Source of the DNA: Triangularia verruculosa
Lineage: Eukaryota; Ascomycota; Sordariomycetes; Sordariales; Podosporaceae
DNA: 64,000 bases
Direction: 5' to 3'
Assembly: GCA_033296885.1 (NCBI GenBank)
Contig: MU863927.1
Location: 62,001 to 126,000, forward strand
Under the pieces are notes generated by a model that worked only from the letters and a program-made list of their open reading frames with translations, made no database searches and was not told the DNA's origin. A program made the translations under genes and the position numbers. Positions 54,436 through 64,000 of this stretch are shown piece after piece. Positions within the stretch are counted from its first letter, which is position 1, and each line of letters opens with the position of its first letter.

Positions 54436-56774
54436 ATGGAGTTCGCGCTAACTTTTGGCGCAGTCGGTGACTTTCTGGCACTTATATCGCTCATCAACGA
54501 CATCAGGTTGGCACTGGACGACTGCCGAGGTTCGAACAAAACCTATCGCGAGCTCATTGAGGGGCTCAGCTTACTCGAAAAGTCGCTCCAGCAAGTGGAG
54601 AAAATATATCAAGGCCCCGGGTTTGCAGTTGGATTGCAAGATCTTGGAGCGATAGCCCAAGCAACTGTCGACCAGGTCTGTGCAGCTCTTCAAGAATTTC
54701 GAGACAAAATATGCAGTAAATATGGCCCAAGCCTGGCTAGTGGTGGATCGGGTAATGTCTTGAAGGACGTGACTCGAAAGATTCAATGGAAGTTCGAAGA
54801 GAGAGATGTCGAGCAGTTCCGGGCAAAGGTGGCTGGGCTCACAGTGTCGTTGAATCTTCTTCTCGATGTTACAGCCGTGTACGTGATTCTGCTAGAGCTC
54901 CCATATGATGCCACAACTGACAATAATTCAGACGCCTCATACAACAGAGCCAGGAAACCACGGCCAAAAGGATTGATGAAGCCGAGACAAACACGACTAG
55001 CGTCGTTATACAATACGGACAATCGATCGAAAAGACTTTTAGGTTCCTTGGATCGCGCATGATATCAAAGCTAGATTTTCTTTCCGGGCTGGGGGTCAAC
55101 TTGCAAGGCTCGGCGTCTCAGATTTTGACGATGATGTTTACTATGTCGAAAGACCTGACCGCCATGGGAGCAGTACTCCTAAGACTTGAGAGAGGGGTTA
55201 ACAACGGCGAGCACTTTGTACTGGAAGATGCCACAGGACGCACATTCCCCATTCATCTCAAGACCATTACTTCGTGGGAGGCATTCGAGTTTATCTTGAA
55301 CGACCGTTTCAAAGGCAGAAAAGGCGAGCGAAGAATTCGACGGAAAATGTACTCGCTCCATGAGAGCGCCAGTCATCAAGAGATTAACCGGTCCGCCACA
55401 TTCGAGGATGCTTTCGTGCCCTACCAGAAGGTAGATATGAGTATAGTCTGCAAAGCTCCGGAGGCTCCAGAAGCTGTCGGAGCAGGCGACACTGGCTTGT
55501 CGAGCTGTCCATGGTGTCATACAGTCTCTCCAGGCAAGTTGGGAGCTCGGATGCAATGTCCGACTTGCAAGAAGAACTTCACTCGGGTCGTGATTGAACT
55601 TGATGACGATCTCGTTGCACCTTCGCCTCCTCCTACCAACCTGACATTGAAGTCTGTGAAGGGGGATGCTCTGGACACCAATGAATGCAGCGAGTGCCAT
55701 CAACCGAAACGATCTCAGAGCGAACACCAAAATCAAAGGAGAAAACGAGCGATCGATGCAGACTCGGACTCAGACGAGGAGGACGTTGCGGGGCTCGCTC
55801 ATATCATTCTTCAAACCAAACAGATGCGAATCGCCAAAGCTGAGTCAAAGCCTCGAGAGGTTTCACCTGGTAGGTCTCGAGAGACGGAGGCCGAGGTCTC
55901 GGATGGCAGCGCCTCCCCGCGCTATACTTCAGACGGAGAGTATTCCACGAGATATCATTCCCCATCCCGAGAACGCCGCTATGCTCCGCATGCAACAGAT
56001 GGTAGCGAATACTTACCCAGACGCCCAGAATCCCCGAGGTATACTTCACATGGGACGTATGCAACAGCGAACGACAGTCCAATCAAGGGCGATAAGACCC
56101 CCTACGACACGGCAATCCCGAGAAACAAGAACCCAAAAACCAAGAACAGGCCTCCGCCTCAGCGAATGGCTACCGTAGAAGACGCAAAGAAATACAACAT
56201 TCCTGCGGGATACTCTCTCAAATCATGGGACCCCACCGAAGAGCCCATCATCCTCCTGGGCTCCGTCTTTGACGCCAATTCCATCGGCAAATGGATATAC
56301 GACTGGTCCGTCTACCACTATGGCGCGCCGTCACCAATATCAGACATGGCTGGCGACATGTGGCTGCTTCTCATACAGCTAGCGGGCAGCATAAAACGCT
56401 CCGAGGAGGTCTTCCCCAAAATATCCGACCCGGCCAATCAGGAGCTTGTGGACGACTTCATCTACTCAGGGGACCGGCTGATGGATAGGTTCCGCAAGCT
56501 CCTGAACGCGTGCGAGGAGCCGATGCTGCGCACCATGGCCAGTGGTCAAGGTGGCCAATCAGCGCCGCTTGGGAAGGCGGCTGGGGTTGAGTTTATCGAG
56601 ACCATGTTTGGAAGGGAACATAAGTTAGAGAGGACGGAGAGGTTTATTGTTTCGGCGAAGTTGTGGAATATGAGGTTCGAGGCGAATTGTGACGACATAT
56701 TGAGGAAGCCTTCGGCTGGCGTGGAAGCGGCGCCGGCACCGGCGTCCGATGTGGGAGTTGAAGCAGCGCATTAA
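54436..56774 (+). CDS. STAND-N-terminal / ubiquitin-like domain protein with zinc ribbon
   Basis: Exons 54436-54878 and 54932-56774, 761 aa; joining them restores a continuous helix (VRLIQQSQETTAKRIDEAET). The N-terminus MEFALTFGAVGDFLALISLI and following helices match the fungal N-terminal domain found in front of STAND/NLR proteins. Residues about 215-310 (GVNNGEHFVLEDATGRTFPI, then SWEAFEFIL) fit the ubiquitin-like domain often coupled to it. A zinc ribbon CPWCHTVSPGKLGARMQCPTC follows, then CSECHQ, a disordered Ser/Tyr/Arg-rich section with SPRYTS repeats (about 500-575), and a C-terminal module (AGYSLKSWDPTEEPIILLGS, then DMAGDMWLLLIQLAGSIKR) seen in proteins mislabelled as vegetative cell wall gp1. 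No NACHT or NB-ARC ATPase is present. It may be a signalling or incompatibility-related adaptor; function unproven. Confidence 0.85.
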
Positions 56775-57012
56775 CTACCTACTCAAACGCAATGTAGGTA
56801 TAGGAATGTCCTTGTTGATGATTGTAAGCAGCTTCTTTCACGCTGTGGAAGAACCATTGATGATAAGGCCTCATAGTATTGCTTGTGGACAAAGATCTCC
56901 TTGAAGATAGGTTTAAGAAAGAAAATTCGAGTCGCCGCCGGTCTCATAACCCATCCCACTCATGACCTTGTACGCTTGCCCATCAGTGTCGGTACTTGAG
57001 CCACATATTCCA
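56775..57012. other. Short convergent spacer
   Basis: About 240 bp between the stop codons of the STAND-N gene and the GMC oxidoreductase gene; probably both 3' ends. No structure was seen. Confidence 0.5.
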
Positions 57013-58885
57013 TCACTTTCCCTTGGCCTCCTTGATAATGATCTCCGCCGCCTTCTCCGCAATGCCATACACCACCGTCTGCGGATGCGCCGAAATCTGC
57101 ACCGGAATCACACTCGCATCCACAACCCTCAAGTTCTCCGTGCCATACACCACCAGCTTCGGGTCCACCACCCCGCCATCCTTCTTCGGCAACATCGCCG
57201 CAGTACACATCGGGTGGAAAATAATCCCCATATTGTTCAACAAATAGGTTCTCCAGTCGGCATCGGTCTTGACGGCATCCAGCCCAGGCTCATACTCGGT
57301 CACCACCACCGACTTGAGCGGTTCTGTCTGAAGGATCTTCCTCGCAAACTTCAGCGCGTGGATCAAGCCTTGAATGTCGTACTCGTTGTTAAGAAACTTG
57401 GGATCGATTATCGGGTTTCCGAGGGTGGCATTGGCAGGGTTGATGTGCACGCTCCCCGTCGCGAGGGGATGCATCAGGCCCACGATAATCGCCATGTAGC
57501 CTTTTCCATTCAAGGGGGTCTCAACCGGGGGGTAGCCCTTGTTGCCAAAGTATCGAGATGTAAAGATCATTTCGATTTGCGGGATCGTAGGGTCGGACAG
57601 CTGCTCAAGCTTCCACTTGTGGCCAACATCTTTGGACCCGGCAAGGGCAGAGCGGGCAAGAGCTACCTGGGCTTTGTCAGACCCACCAATGATCTGCTTC
57701 CAGTTGGCAAACAGGATCGAGGAGCGGGCATCGTCAAACCAAGAGCTCTGGTTGTTGAGGCGGCGGTCCCATTGTTCTGCTCTGTAGGTTGCGTTGTAAT
57801 TGACTCGGTCACCGGTGATGAAGTCGTCCCGGACTTGATAGTTTATTGATACCAGGAGGTGTTCCTGGTAGTTCTCTCCGATGCCAGGAAGATCAATGAG
57901 CTGTTTGATTTTGGCTGCCTTGAGAACGTCGGCCCTGCCAATTCCGGAGAGCTCAAGAAGATTTGGTGACTGGATGGAGCCTGCCGACAAGATTACGTCC
58001 TTGCGGGCGGTGATGATAGTACCGTCTGTGAGAGTGACACCAGTTGCTCGCTGAAGCTTGCCGCTCTTCTGTAGGTTAACCTTGGCAACGCGAGTCTCTG
58101 TCAGGACCACGAGGTTAGACTTGGCCTTTGGTAGGTATGCAGTCGCACTGTAGGACCGGTTGTACGAAGTCGGGTTGACATTGGTAGGCTGGTAGCCAAT
58201 GCCGATTGGGTTACCTTGGATGGAGTCCGAGTTCAAAGGGATCCCATGCAGGCTCGAGACAGTAGGAGCAACAGCGTCCAAAAAGACCGCCTTCTGGCGG
58301 TTATACAAAGCATATACCGGGCCGCTGGTTCCGGATCCTAAAGGGCCTCCGATGAAAGTCTCGGCCTTCTCCATTGCCACTTCCATCTCTTTCCAGCCCC
58401 ATCCTGGATTTCCAAGTTCTTTCCACTTTTCAATCTCTCTCGCGGCTGGTCGGTCCCAAGTAACAAAGTTGATGGCTGAAGAACCACCAAGGACCTTTCC
58501 TCGGGGATTGAACACGACTCGATTGTTGAGTGCTTTCTGGGGAATGGTCGGAAAGAACCAGTCATACTTCCCTCCAACGGTGCTGCCTTTTAAGCCCGGG
58601 ACATTGATACCATCCTCATGAAGGCCAGACGGACCAGCCTCGATGACAATGATTCCGGCATTAGGCAAACCAAGACTCAGTCTAGTCGCAAGAGCAAGCC
58701 CAGCAGTGCCACCCCCCACAATCACCTGTTACGAGTTAGTGAAGCGCTCCGTGTAAGAGTACCTAGCCGCGTCAAACACTTACATAGTCATAACTTGTAG
58801 CAGCCGGCGGCTTCGACGACCGAGCCCCAACACCAACAACAGTGGCCGCAAGGAGCTGCACTGAGCACGACAAAAGCCGAACCAT
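57013..58885 (-). CDS. Secreted GMC-family FAD oxidoreductase (AA3-like)
   Basis: Glucose-methanol-choline flavoenzyme that oxidises an alcohol or sugar and commonly makes H2O2 outside the cell. Exons 58885-58784 and 58725-57013, 604 aa. Residues 1-22 (MVRLLSCSVQLLAATVVGVG) form a signal peptide. The FAD motif is split by the intron: YDY|VIVGGGTAGLALATRLS. It continues with GKVLGGSSAINFVTWDRPA (GMC signature 1), ILSAGSIQSPNLLELSGIG (signature 2), and the C-terminal IIFHPMCTAAMLP and ISAHPQTVVYGIAEKAAEII, where the two His are the likely catalytic pair. The substrate cannot be told. A secreted peroxide-generating enzyme fits with the laccase and cutinase in the same window, though they are not clustered. 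Confidence 0.93.
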
Positions 58886-61821
58886 TTCTTTTGCACAGAA
58901 AAATGCCTTTTCAACAATTCCCTTCCCTGTCTTTCAAGTTCCCCAATCTATCAAGAACCCAAAAGCAACTAACTACCCATCCAATTCATTCTGACTGGCC
59001 GCCCCTCGATTATATACACCTCTCCCCCCGGTTTTCACCCAAATCAGCGTACCATCCACCTTCCTCACCACCACCCGTCCCGCCCAATAGTCTCCTTTCA
59101 ATTGGAACAGTCGATTGGCTAATATCAAGCCATGCAGTACACAGTCAGCAACGCAGCTCCTGCATAGTCGGCTTGTTGACCCGACTGGCACCCAAAATCA
59201 CCTGCGCCAAGGCCATAAAATGCATGTTCGAAGTCTGGGTCGACGAATCGCGATTGTTTCCCTTTTGTTGGTGGGAGACAGTTAGTTGTACTTTGCATGG
59301 TAAAGAGAGAGGGTCGGCTACGACGTTGATGTACTCGGGAAGGTGGCAGCACACTGAAATATTGCGTGTTTCCACTCTACCTTAGCAAAGCCTTGCAGTG
59401 AAATAGTCTTGGAGGAGGAGTATTGCTGTGGCGTGTTTAGATTGGGGACAAGTCGGTCACGGGTGTGTGTTGGGTCTGGACTCCCGATCGGTCGGTCGAG
59501 CGAGGAGGGGGGTGGTGCTTCGTTATCGGGGGAAGCTGAGCTGTATGTCTCGGTACTTTCCATGTCTTACTATTTGATTTGATGGAAAGCGGCCATGGAG
59601 AGGCTCTATATCGTGCATTGCTTCTCATGTTGTATCATGCGAGATATTGATTGAGAGCAGCATGAGACAGCTCGATGCAGTCGGGTTGATGGTGGAATCC
59701 ATGATTGATAAACGCCGGGTCACGGGAACTCGAGGACAGACCGGACAACTTGAGATATGATTGAACCGGTATTTTCTCACCGATTTCCAAGCGGGAGACT
59801 TTAGTTGTGAAAGTAATTGGCGAGACTTTTGCTGCCCAGCTGGTCTAGTCCCCTTTGCAGCACCACATTGCGGTACTGCAGGTTGATGGAAAGGAGCAAC
59901 TATTGAAGGTGGTGTCCCTCCCGCTACTGCGCCTTTTATCTGCCTATTTAATTGCCGAGGGCAAGCCTTAAGCCGAGCATACCTAGACCTGAACCAAGAA
60001 AGAGCGAACTTGAAAACTACCTAGGAAAGAGCGAAGCCAGAGAAAAGCCTACCTACCTTAGGTAGCACGCCGTGGACAAAATGATTGGTACTGCAAGCCG
60101 GAGTCACACCTTTAAAATGGTAGAAAACGCCTATCAACTATCTTTTAAGGTATCGTCGAGATTTGCCAAGGCCTATTGACTATCTTTAAAGCCTTTTAAC
60201 TATCTTTCCAGGCCTATTAATTATCTTTTAATGCTGTATTCCCACTTTGTAGTGCCAGTTTTTCTGTCCAGGACGTGGGTAGGTAGCCAGCGGATATCAC
60301 TACACAAAGTATTCCCCCATCGTGAAAGGCAGTTATTATCCTTGGAAACCAGAAGTATCCCGAGTCCTGACTGGTTCCGAAAATAAGCTGTCAAAGTAGT
60401 CGGTGACATCAAATAGAACTACATCCCGGTCCTCGACAGAAACGTCAATGGTTGCAATCCCTTCCCCAAAAAGCCCATCATCAATCAACCTCACGCATTA
60501 TTCACAACCGCGCATCTTTCATGGCACATTTACACAACTCCCCCCCTCCCAATCAACCAACCCCCTAGTATCTAATCCATTCCACTCCCAGCTCCAAGTC
60601 TCCTCCCGATAATCCGTCTCTTTAAAATCTACCTACATCTTTCTACCCCCTATCTCCCTCAACCCCTCACATATCCGCGCTTGTTTCAGGTTTTTCGCGC
60701 TGACATAAGTGGGTAACACTTTTACAACAACAACAAGATTGTATGTAATTATCGCGGGGGTCGTTGCGTGGAGCCGCCGCCTCAAAACTCACCCCTGCCC
60801 CCCACCTCCCAAGTCCGCCCGTCCAACAAACCTTCTCGGCGGACACGCGAGGCAGATCTTGTCGATCACATGCCAATTCCTGACGCCGCTTGTAAACTTT
60901 TCAACGGTCAGCCTACAACCCACCCGCGAGTCCGTCACCCAAGACACATAAAGTGGGTTTTCTTCGTCGGCAGCTCGCTGAATATCGGTCGGTACCGGAG
61001 TGTTGGAACGGTTCCGAGATGATAATATCGGCTCATATACACTAGGCCATGTTCATGATCCCAGCCCGGAGTTTAGTCTTGCAACCGGGAAACTATGAAC
61101 CACCCCCCCGTGGGAATCTTAAAATTGAAGATGCAGGGAAGTGGCTTCTGGAAGATTGCCTGTTGTGTTTTTGAAAACGGATGACGGTTTTCCAATGTCC
61201 AAGCTTTCTTATCTTGTGAAGTTCGAGATCTCTCTCTACTACTCCTGTTCCAGATTCAACAAGTGTCGAAACCAGAGAATATAATAATACAAGTGGCCCC
61301 ACTCTCCCCTGGGAAGCCCCTCCTCAATTCATCCAACCGAGCTTTTGACTCCCCTGCTCAAGCCAGCTTCCAGAAAACCCCCTATTTTCCAAATGGAACA
61401 AATCGAGAAAATTCCGCCGCACCCACCCTGCTTACCAGTCCACCCGTACCCACGCGGCCTCTACCATGCCTCCCTCCAGTGCTGATTTGCGTTGCCTGCC
61501 TCTGTCCAATTCCTTGCCTCCCCATCGCCATCCATGCCGTTTCGTATATAACCTAGAAAAGCAAAAAAGAAAACCGAAATGACAAAAAATGACCTAGTCG
61601 ACAGGTAAATGGTAAAAGTGGTGTGTGAAAAATGATGTAGTAATGACAGACCCGCAGGGGAATAAGAAGAGAAATTTCAGAAGGGTATTCGAAAAACCAA
61701 AAAGACTGTCCCAAGAACGCCTTGCCTGCTTTCAAGCCCGTGACCATTTCCAGAATCCAAGACAAATGAGAATCAATGTGATGTAGTGCAAAGAACTGCA
61801 AAGTAGCGGAAAAGAACTACT
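58886..61821. other. 2.9-kb intergenic region, GMC oxidoreductase / zinc-finger gene
   Basis: No supported gene. It contains four degenerate copies of a 19-bp GCCTATTAACTATCTTTTA unit (60129-60230), TACCTACCTTAGGTAG near 60049 and AC-rich patches around 60720. Short open frames are Pro/Ser-rich and unrecognised. The left part should carry the GMC promoter. Confidence 0.45.
60129..60230. repeat. Four degenerate 19-bp repeats
   Basis: Copies start at 60129, 60171, 60191 and 60212 with consensus GCCTATTAACTATCTTTTA. Spacings of 42, 20 and 21 bp suggest an original 20-21-bp phase. It lies in a non-coding AT-rich stretch. Confidence 0.7.
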
Positions 61822-63891
61822 TCACTGAGGTGGTCCTTGATGCGTATTCGGATGTTGTGCCGCCTGCCACCACGTTTGCGTTCCGTCGTCCACCATCGTC
61901 CCCACCATGCTGCTCCAGTCGTCGTATAGATTGATCGGGTTAATCTGCGGCAAGAATTGTGGCTGTTGTTCTTGCGGCGATAGTTGCTGCTGCTGCTGCT
62001 GCTGCTGCTGTAATAATTGCTGTTGCTGTTGTTGTTGGGCAATATTGTTCATATTGTGACCCTGAATATGCGGGTGCACATGCGTGAGCGTCAAGTCGTA
62101 GAATCCTCCGGGTGCCGTGGTCTCCAGTTGAATTTCTAAGAGATTGGGAGGCTGGGACTCTGGGGCTGCGGGAAGAAACGGGTTGTTGATCAGCTTATGA
62201 GAAGGTAAATGTGGTGGCTGTGGTAGCTGCTGCTGTTGCGGCGGTGGTGTGCTAAACATGTGAGGCTTAGAATACGATGAATCCAGCGAATGTGCCATGC
62301 TCCGTTGTTTCTTCAGGACGGGCTGTACAGAACTGCTGTCATAAGCGGGTGGAGGTCCGTCTGATCCCCCAGAGAGCTGCGGCGCGGACATATGTTTAAT
62401 CGGTAAAAGCGGCTTAGCTGAAGCAGAGGACTTCAGCTTCGGGGGCTCCGAAATAGGCCGTGAGACCGCATCGGTAGGAGACATGCCACCAGGCTGCAGG
62501 ACCTCGTGCCGGAATCGAATATTCGCCTGATCGTGGGCGAGTCGTGCAAGGAATCTCGGGTCGTCGTTACTTTCGTTAAAGAATTCGAGCAAATCCTGGA
62601 GTTTTCCAGGGCTTTCACCTTCCAAGAATCCTGGTGCGTTGCCGGTCACCTTGACATCCCATTCGAGCATCGGTTGCTGATCACGTGGCAAATGGCCGTA
62701 AAGTGCGGTGTCGAGTTCCTTCCAGGCATTGCTGATCGAAGGCTGATGAAGCAGGCCGTAGATGACGAGTGAGTGGTTCCAGTGTCCTTTGTTGCATCCA
62801 TCTTCGTAGTGGCGGGCGACGTGGTCAAAATACCGATCGCGGCTGGCGAGAAATCCTCCGCAAAATCCACAGGCCCTGAAAATAACATGTCAGCCGTCCG
62901 CTCTGGTCCGCTACGCTGGCAAAATCGAGAGGCCGGCTGTGACAGCGAGTCGGGAGCCTTGTCTGGGGGCGGGAAGCTGAGCAAGGATCTGGGGAACGGA
63001 ATCCTGCTGCTTACCCCTCCTTCACAGACACCAACGGGGGTAGAGATGATGAAAACAAATAAGCAAAGGCGCAACTTACCATGCGGTCTTGCGCTGGGTG
63101 TAGCGCACCACCCGATCTGCGTGCGGGCATGTTGTGCAGCCGTGGGCGTTTTTATGGTGCTGGTTGAATGTGTTGGCTCCCCAGAAGATGCGATTGCAGT
63201 TTGGACACGGATAGCGCTTGTATCTCTCGTGAAACTCATCCTCATGCCTTTTCCAATCAAACTTGCGCTGGAAGGCAACGTCACAAAAAGTGCACCAGTA
63301 GGCCCCTTGCGGTTTGGAAGTCCCCCTGTTGTTGCTCTTTACGGGCGGCGCAGGCGGCGTGGGCAGCGGCGCAATGTCCTGTCCTCCCGCTGCTTGAGAT
63401 GAGACGGAGCTCATGGTGGTTGCGGTCGATAGTACGCTGGCCCTCCCTGAAGCTGATGATTGCGCGCTCGATGTTGTCGATATCGACAGCCTTGTGCCAT
63501 GGTAACCAAAGTTGTGTTGCATCATCTTCCCTGGAATGACTGTCTGAGGGCCCTGTGATGGTAGTTGTGGCGAAGGCTGCCCTTGCTGCAACTGTGGATG
63601 TGGCTGCGGCTGCTGTTGAAGATGCTGTTGTTGCTGCGGTTGCTGATGTGGTTGAGGGTAGCCGCCCATGTCCATCCCCACAGGCGCCGCACTGGCGGTC
63701 CCAGTCGATGAACCTATTCCCACGTTAGAACGCCCCCTCAATCACACTGGCGCGCCCAACATACCGTCGCCATAATTTTCAAGAAGCGCCCGTAAAAGAG
63801 CCTCGCGCGGTAGCCCGCAATCGGTGAGGGCTTGGACGTGAAGGCGAGCCGCGGCCAAGGTGTCGGCGGCTGGATCTGCAAACGGATCCAT
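61822..63891 (-). CDS. C2H2 zinc-finger protein with polyglutamine tail
   Basis: Probable DNA-binding regulator, 604 aa. Exons 63891-63765, 63713-63080, 62875-61822; the second intron is long (204 nt). The first 43 residues form an Ala/Leu helix (ADTLAAARLHVQALTDCGLP). A Gln/Pro-rich region follows, then fingers: YWCTFCDVAFQRKFDWKRHE (with EFH), YPCPNCNRIFWGANTFNQHH (with KNAH), and a third across the intron, WACGFCGGFLASRDRYFDHV (with ARH). The middle is WDVKVTGNAPGFLEGESPGK, a helical region, and the C-terminus has Gln runs (NIAQQQQQQQLLQQQQ) typical of activation domains, ending in DDWSSMVGTMVDDGTQTWW. The gene is complete, with its start 109 bp from the window edge. Target genes unknown. 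Confidence 0.88.
61986..62010 (-). repeat. CTG/CAG trinucleotide run encoding polyglutamine
   Basis: Eight uninterrupted CTG triplets on the plus strand (CAG on the coding strand) plus neighbouring TTG/CTG units, giving a Gln tract in the zinc-finger protein. Length variation between strains is likely. Confidence 0.85.
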
Positions 63892-64000
63892 CAAGAAGAG
63901 AATCAGATGAAAAAGCTGTAGCTAATAAGGTGGGAATGAACCAAGGAAATAAGAGCTCCGAAGGCAAGGAAAAGCAATCGAATTGAAGACGCGTAAAATG

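Noticed and set aside
1..64000. CRISPR arrays, bacterial operons or viral genes
   Set aside because: No regularly spaced identical repeats with unique spacers were seen, and all convincing genes are fungal with spliceosomal introns.

Overview
The window is nuclear DNA of a filamentous ascomycete, most likely a sordariomycete near the Sordariales. Genes are split by short introns of about 50-90 nt with GT-AG ends and CTAAC/CTGAC-type branch points. Intergenic spaces are long, and the gene set is typically fungal: cutinase, an ascomycete laccase, a GMC oxidoreductase, a PRO45/SLMAP-like STRIPAK subunit, Rsm22, Mgr2 and an Hst2-type sirtuin. Nothing bacterial or viral was seen. Exon joins given here were built by eye from reading frame and splice motifs.

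Left part (1-13.2 kb): housekeeping genes. An otubain-type deubiquitinase (+), a lipoate-pathway octanoyltransferase (-), the mitochondrial ribosome assembly factor Rsm22 (-), a membrane-anchored thioredoxin (-), and a divergent SPOUT-type RNA methyltransferase (+) sharing a 376-bp promoter that holds a telobox. A gene-poor stretch of about 4.6 kb follows.

Middle (17.7-39.8 kb): a secreted cutinase, a diverged HNH-family protein whose nuclease core is not visible, a four-exon laccase, Mgr2 with two micro-exons, and a PRO45-like FHA protein with a GC-AG intron. After another 3.6-kb gap come a Cys-rich unknown, an Hst2-like sirtuin, an omega-type glutathione transferase and a mucin-like single-pass membrane protein.

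Right part (42-64 kb): a secreted protein with a Gly-Ala tail, an intron-containing tRNA-Pro(AGG), two small unknown proteins, a secreted expansin-like protein carrying a long acidic Trp-repeat linker, a ferric-reductase-like flavocytochrome, a multi-pass membrane protein, and two non-autonomous inverted-repeat elements in tandem. These are followed by a STAND-N-terminal/ubiquitin-like protein, a secreted GMC oxidoreductase and a polyglutamine C2H2 zinc-finger protein at the right edge.

The genes do not form an operon or an obvious biosynthetic cluster. A loose theme is extracellular plant-polymer attack and oxidation (cutinase, laccase, GMC oxidoreductase, expansin-like protein, ferric reductase) scattered among mitochondrial and signalling genes. 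The most original-looking items are the acidic-repeat expansin-like protein, the two MITE-like elements next to the STAND-N gene, and the STAND-N/ubiquitin-like/zinc-ribbon protein itself.
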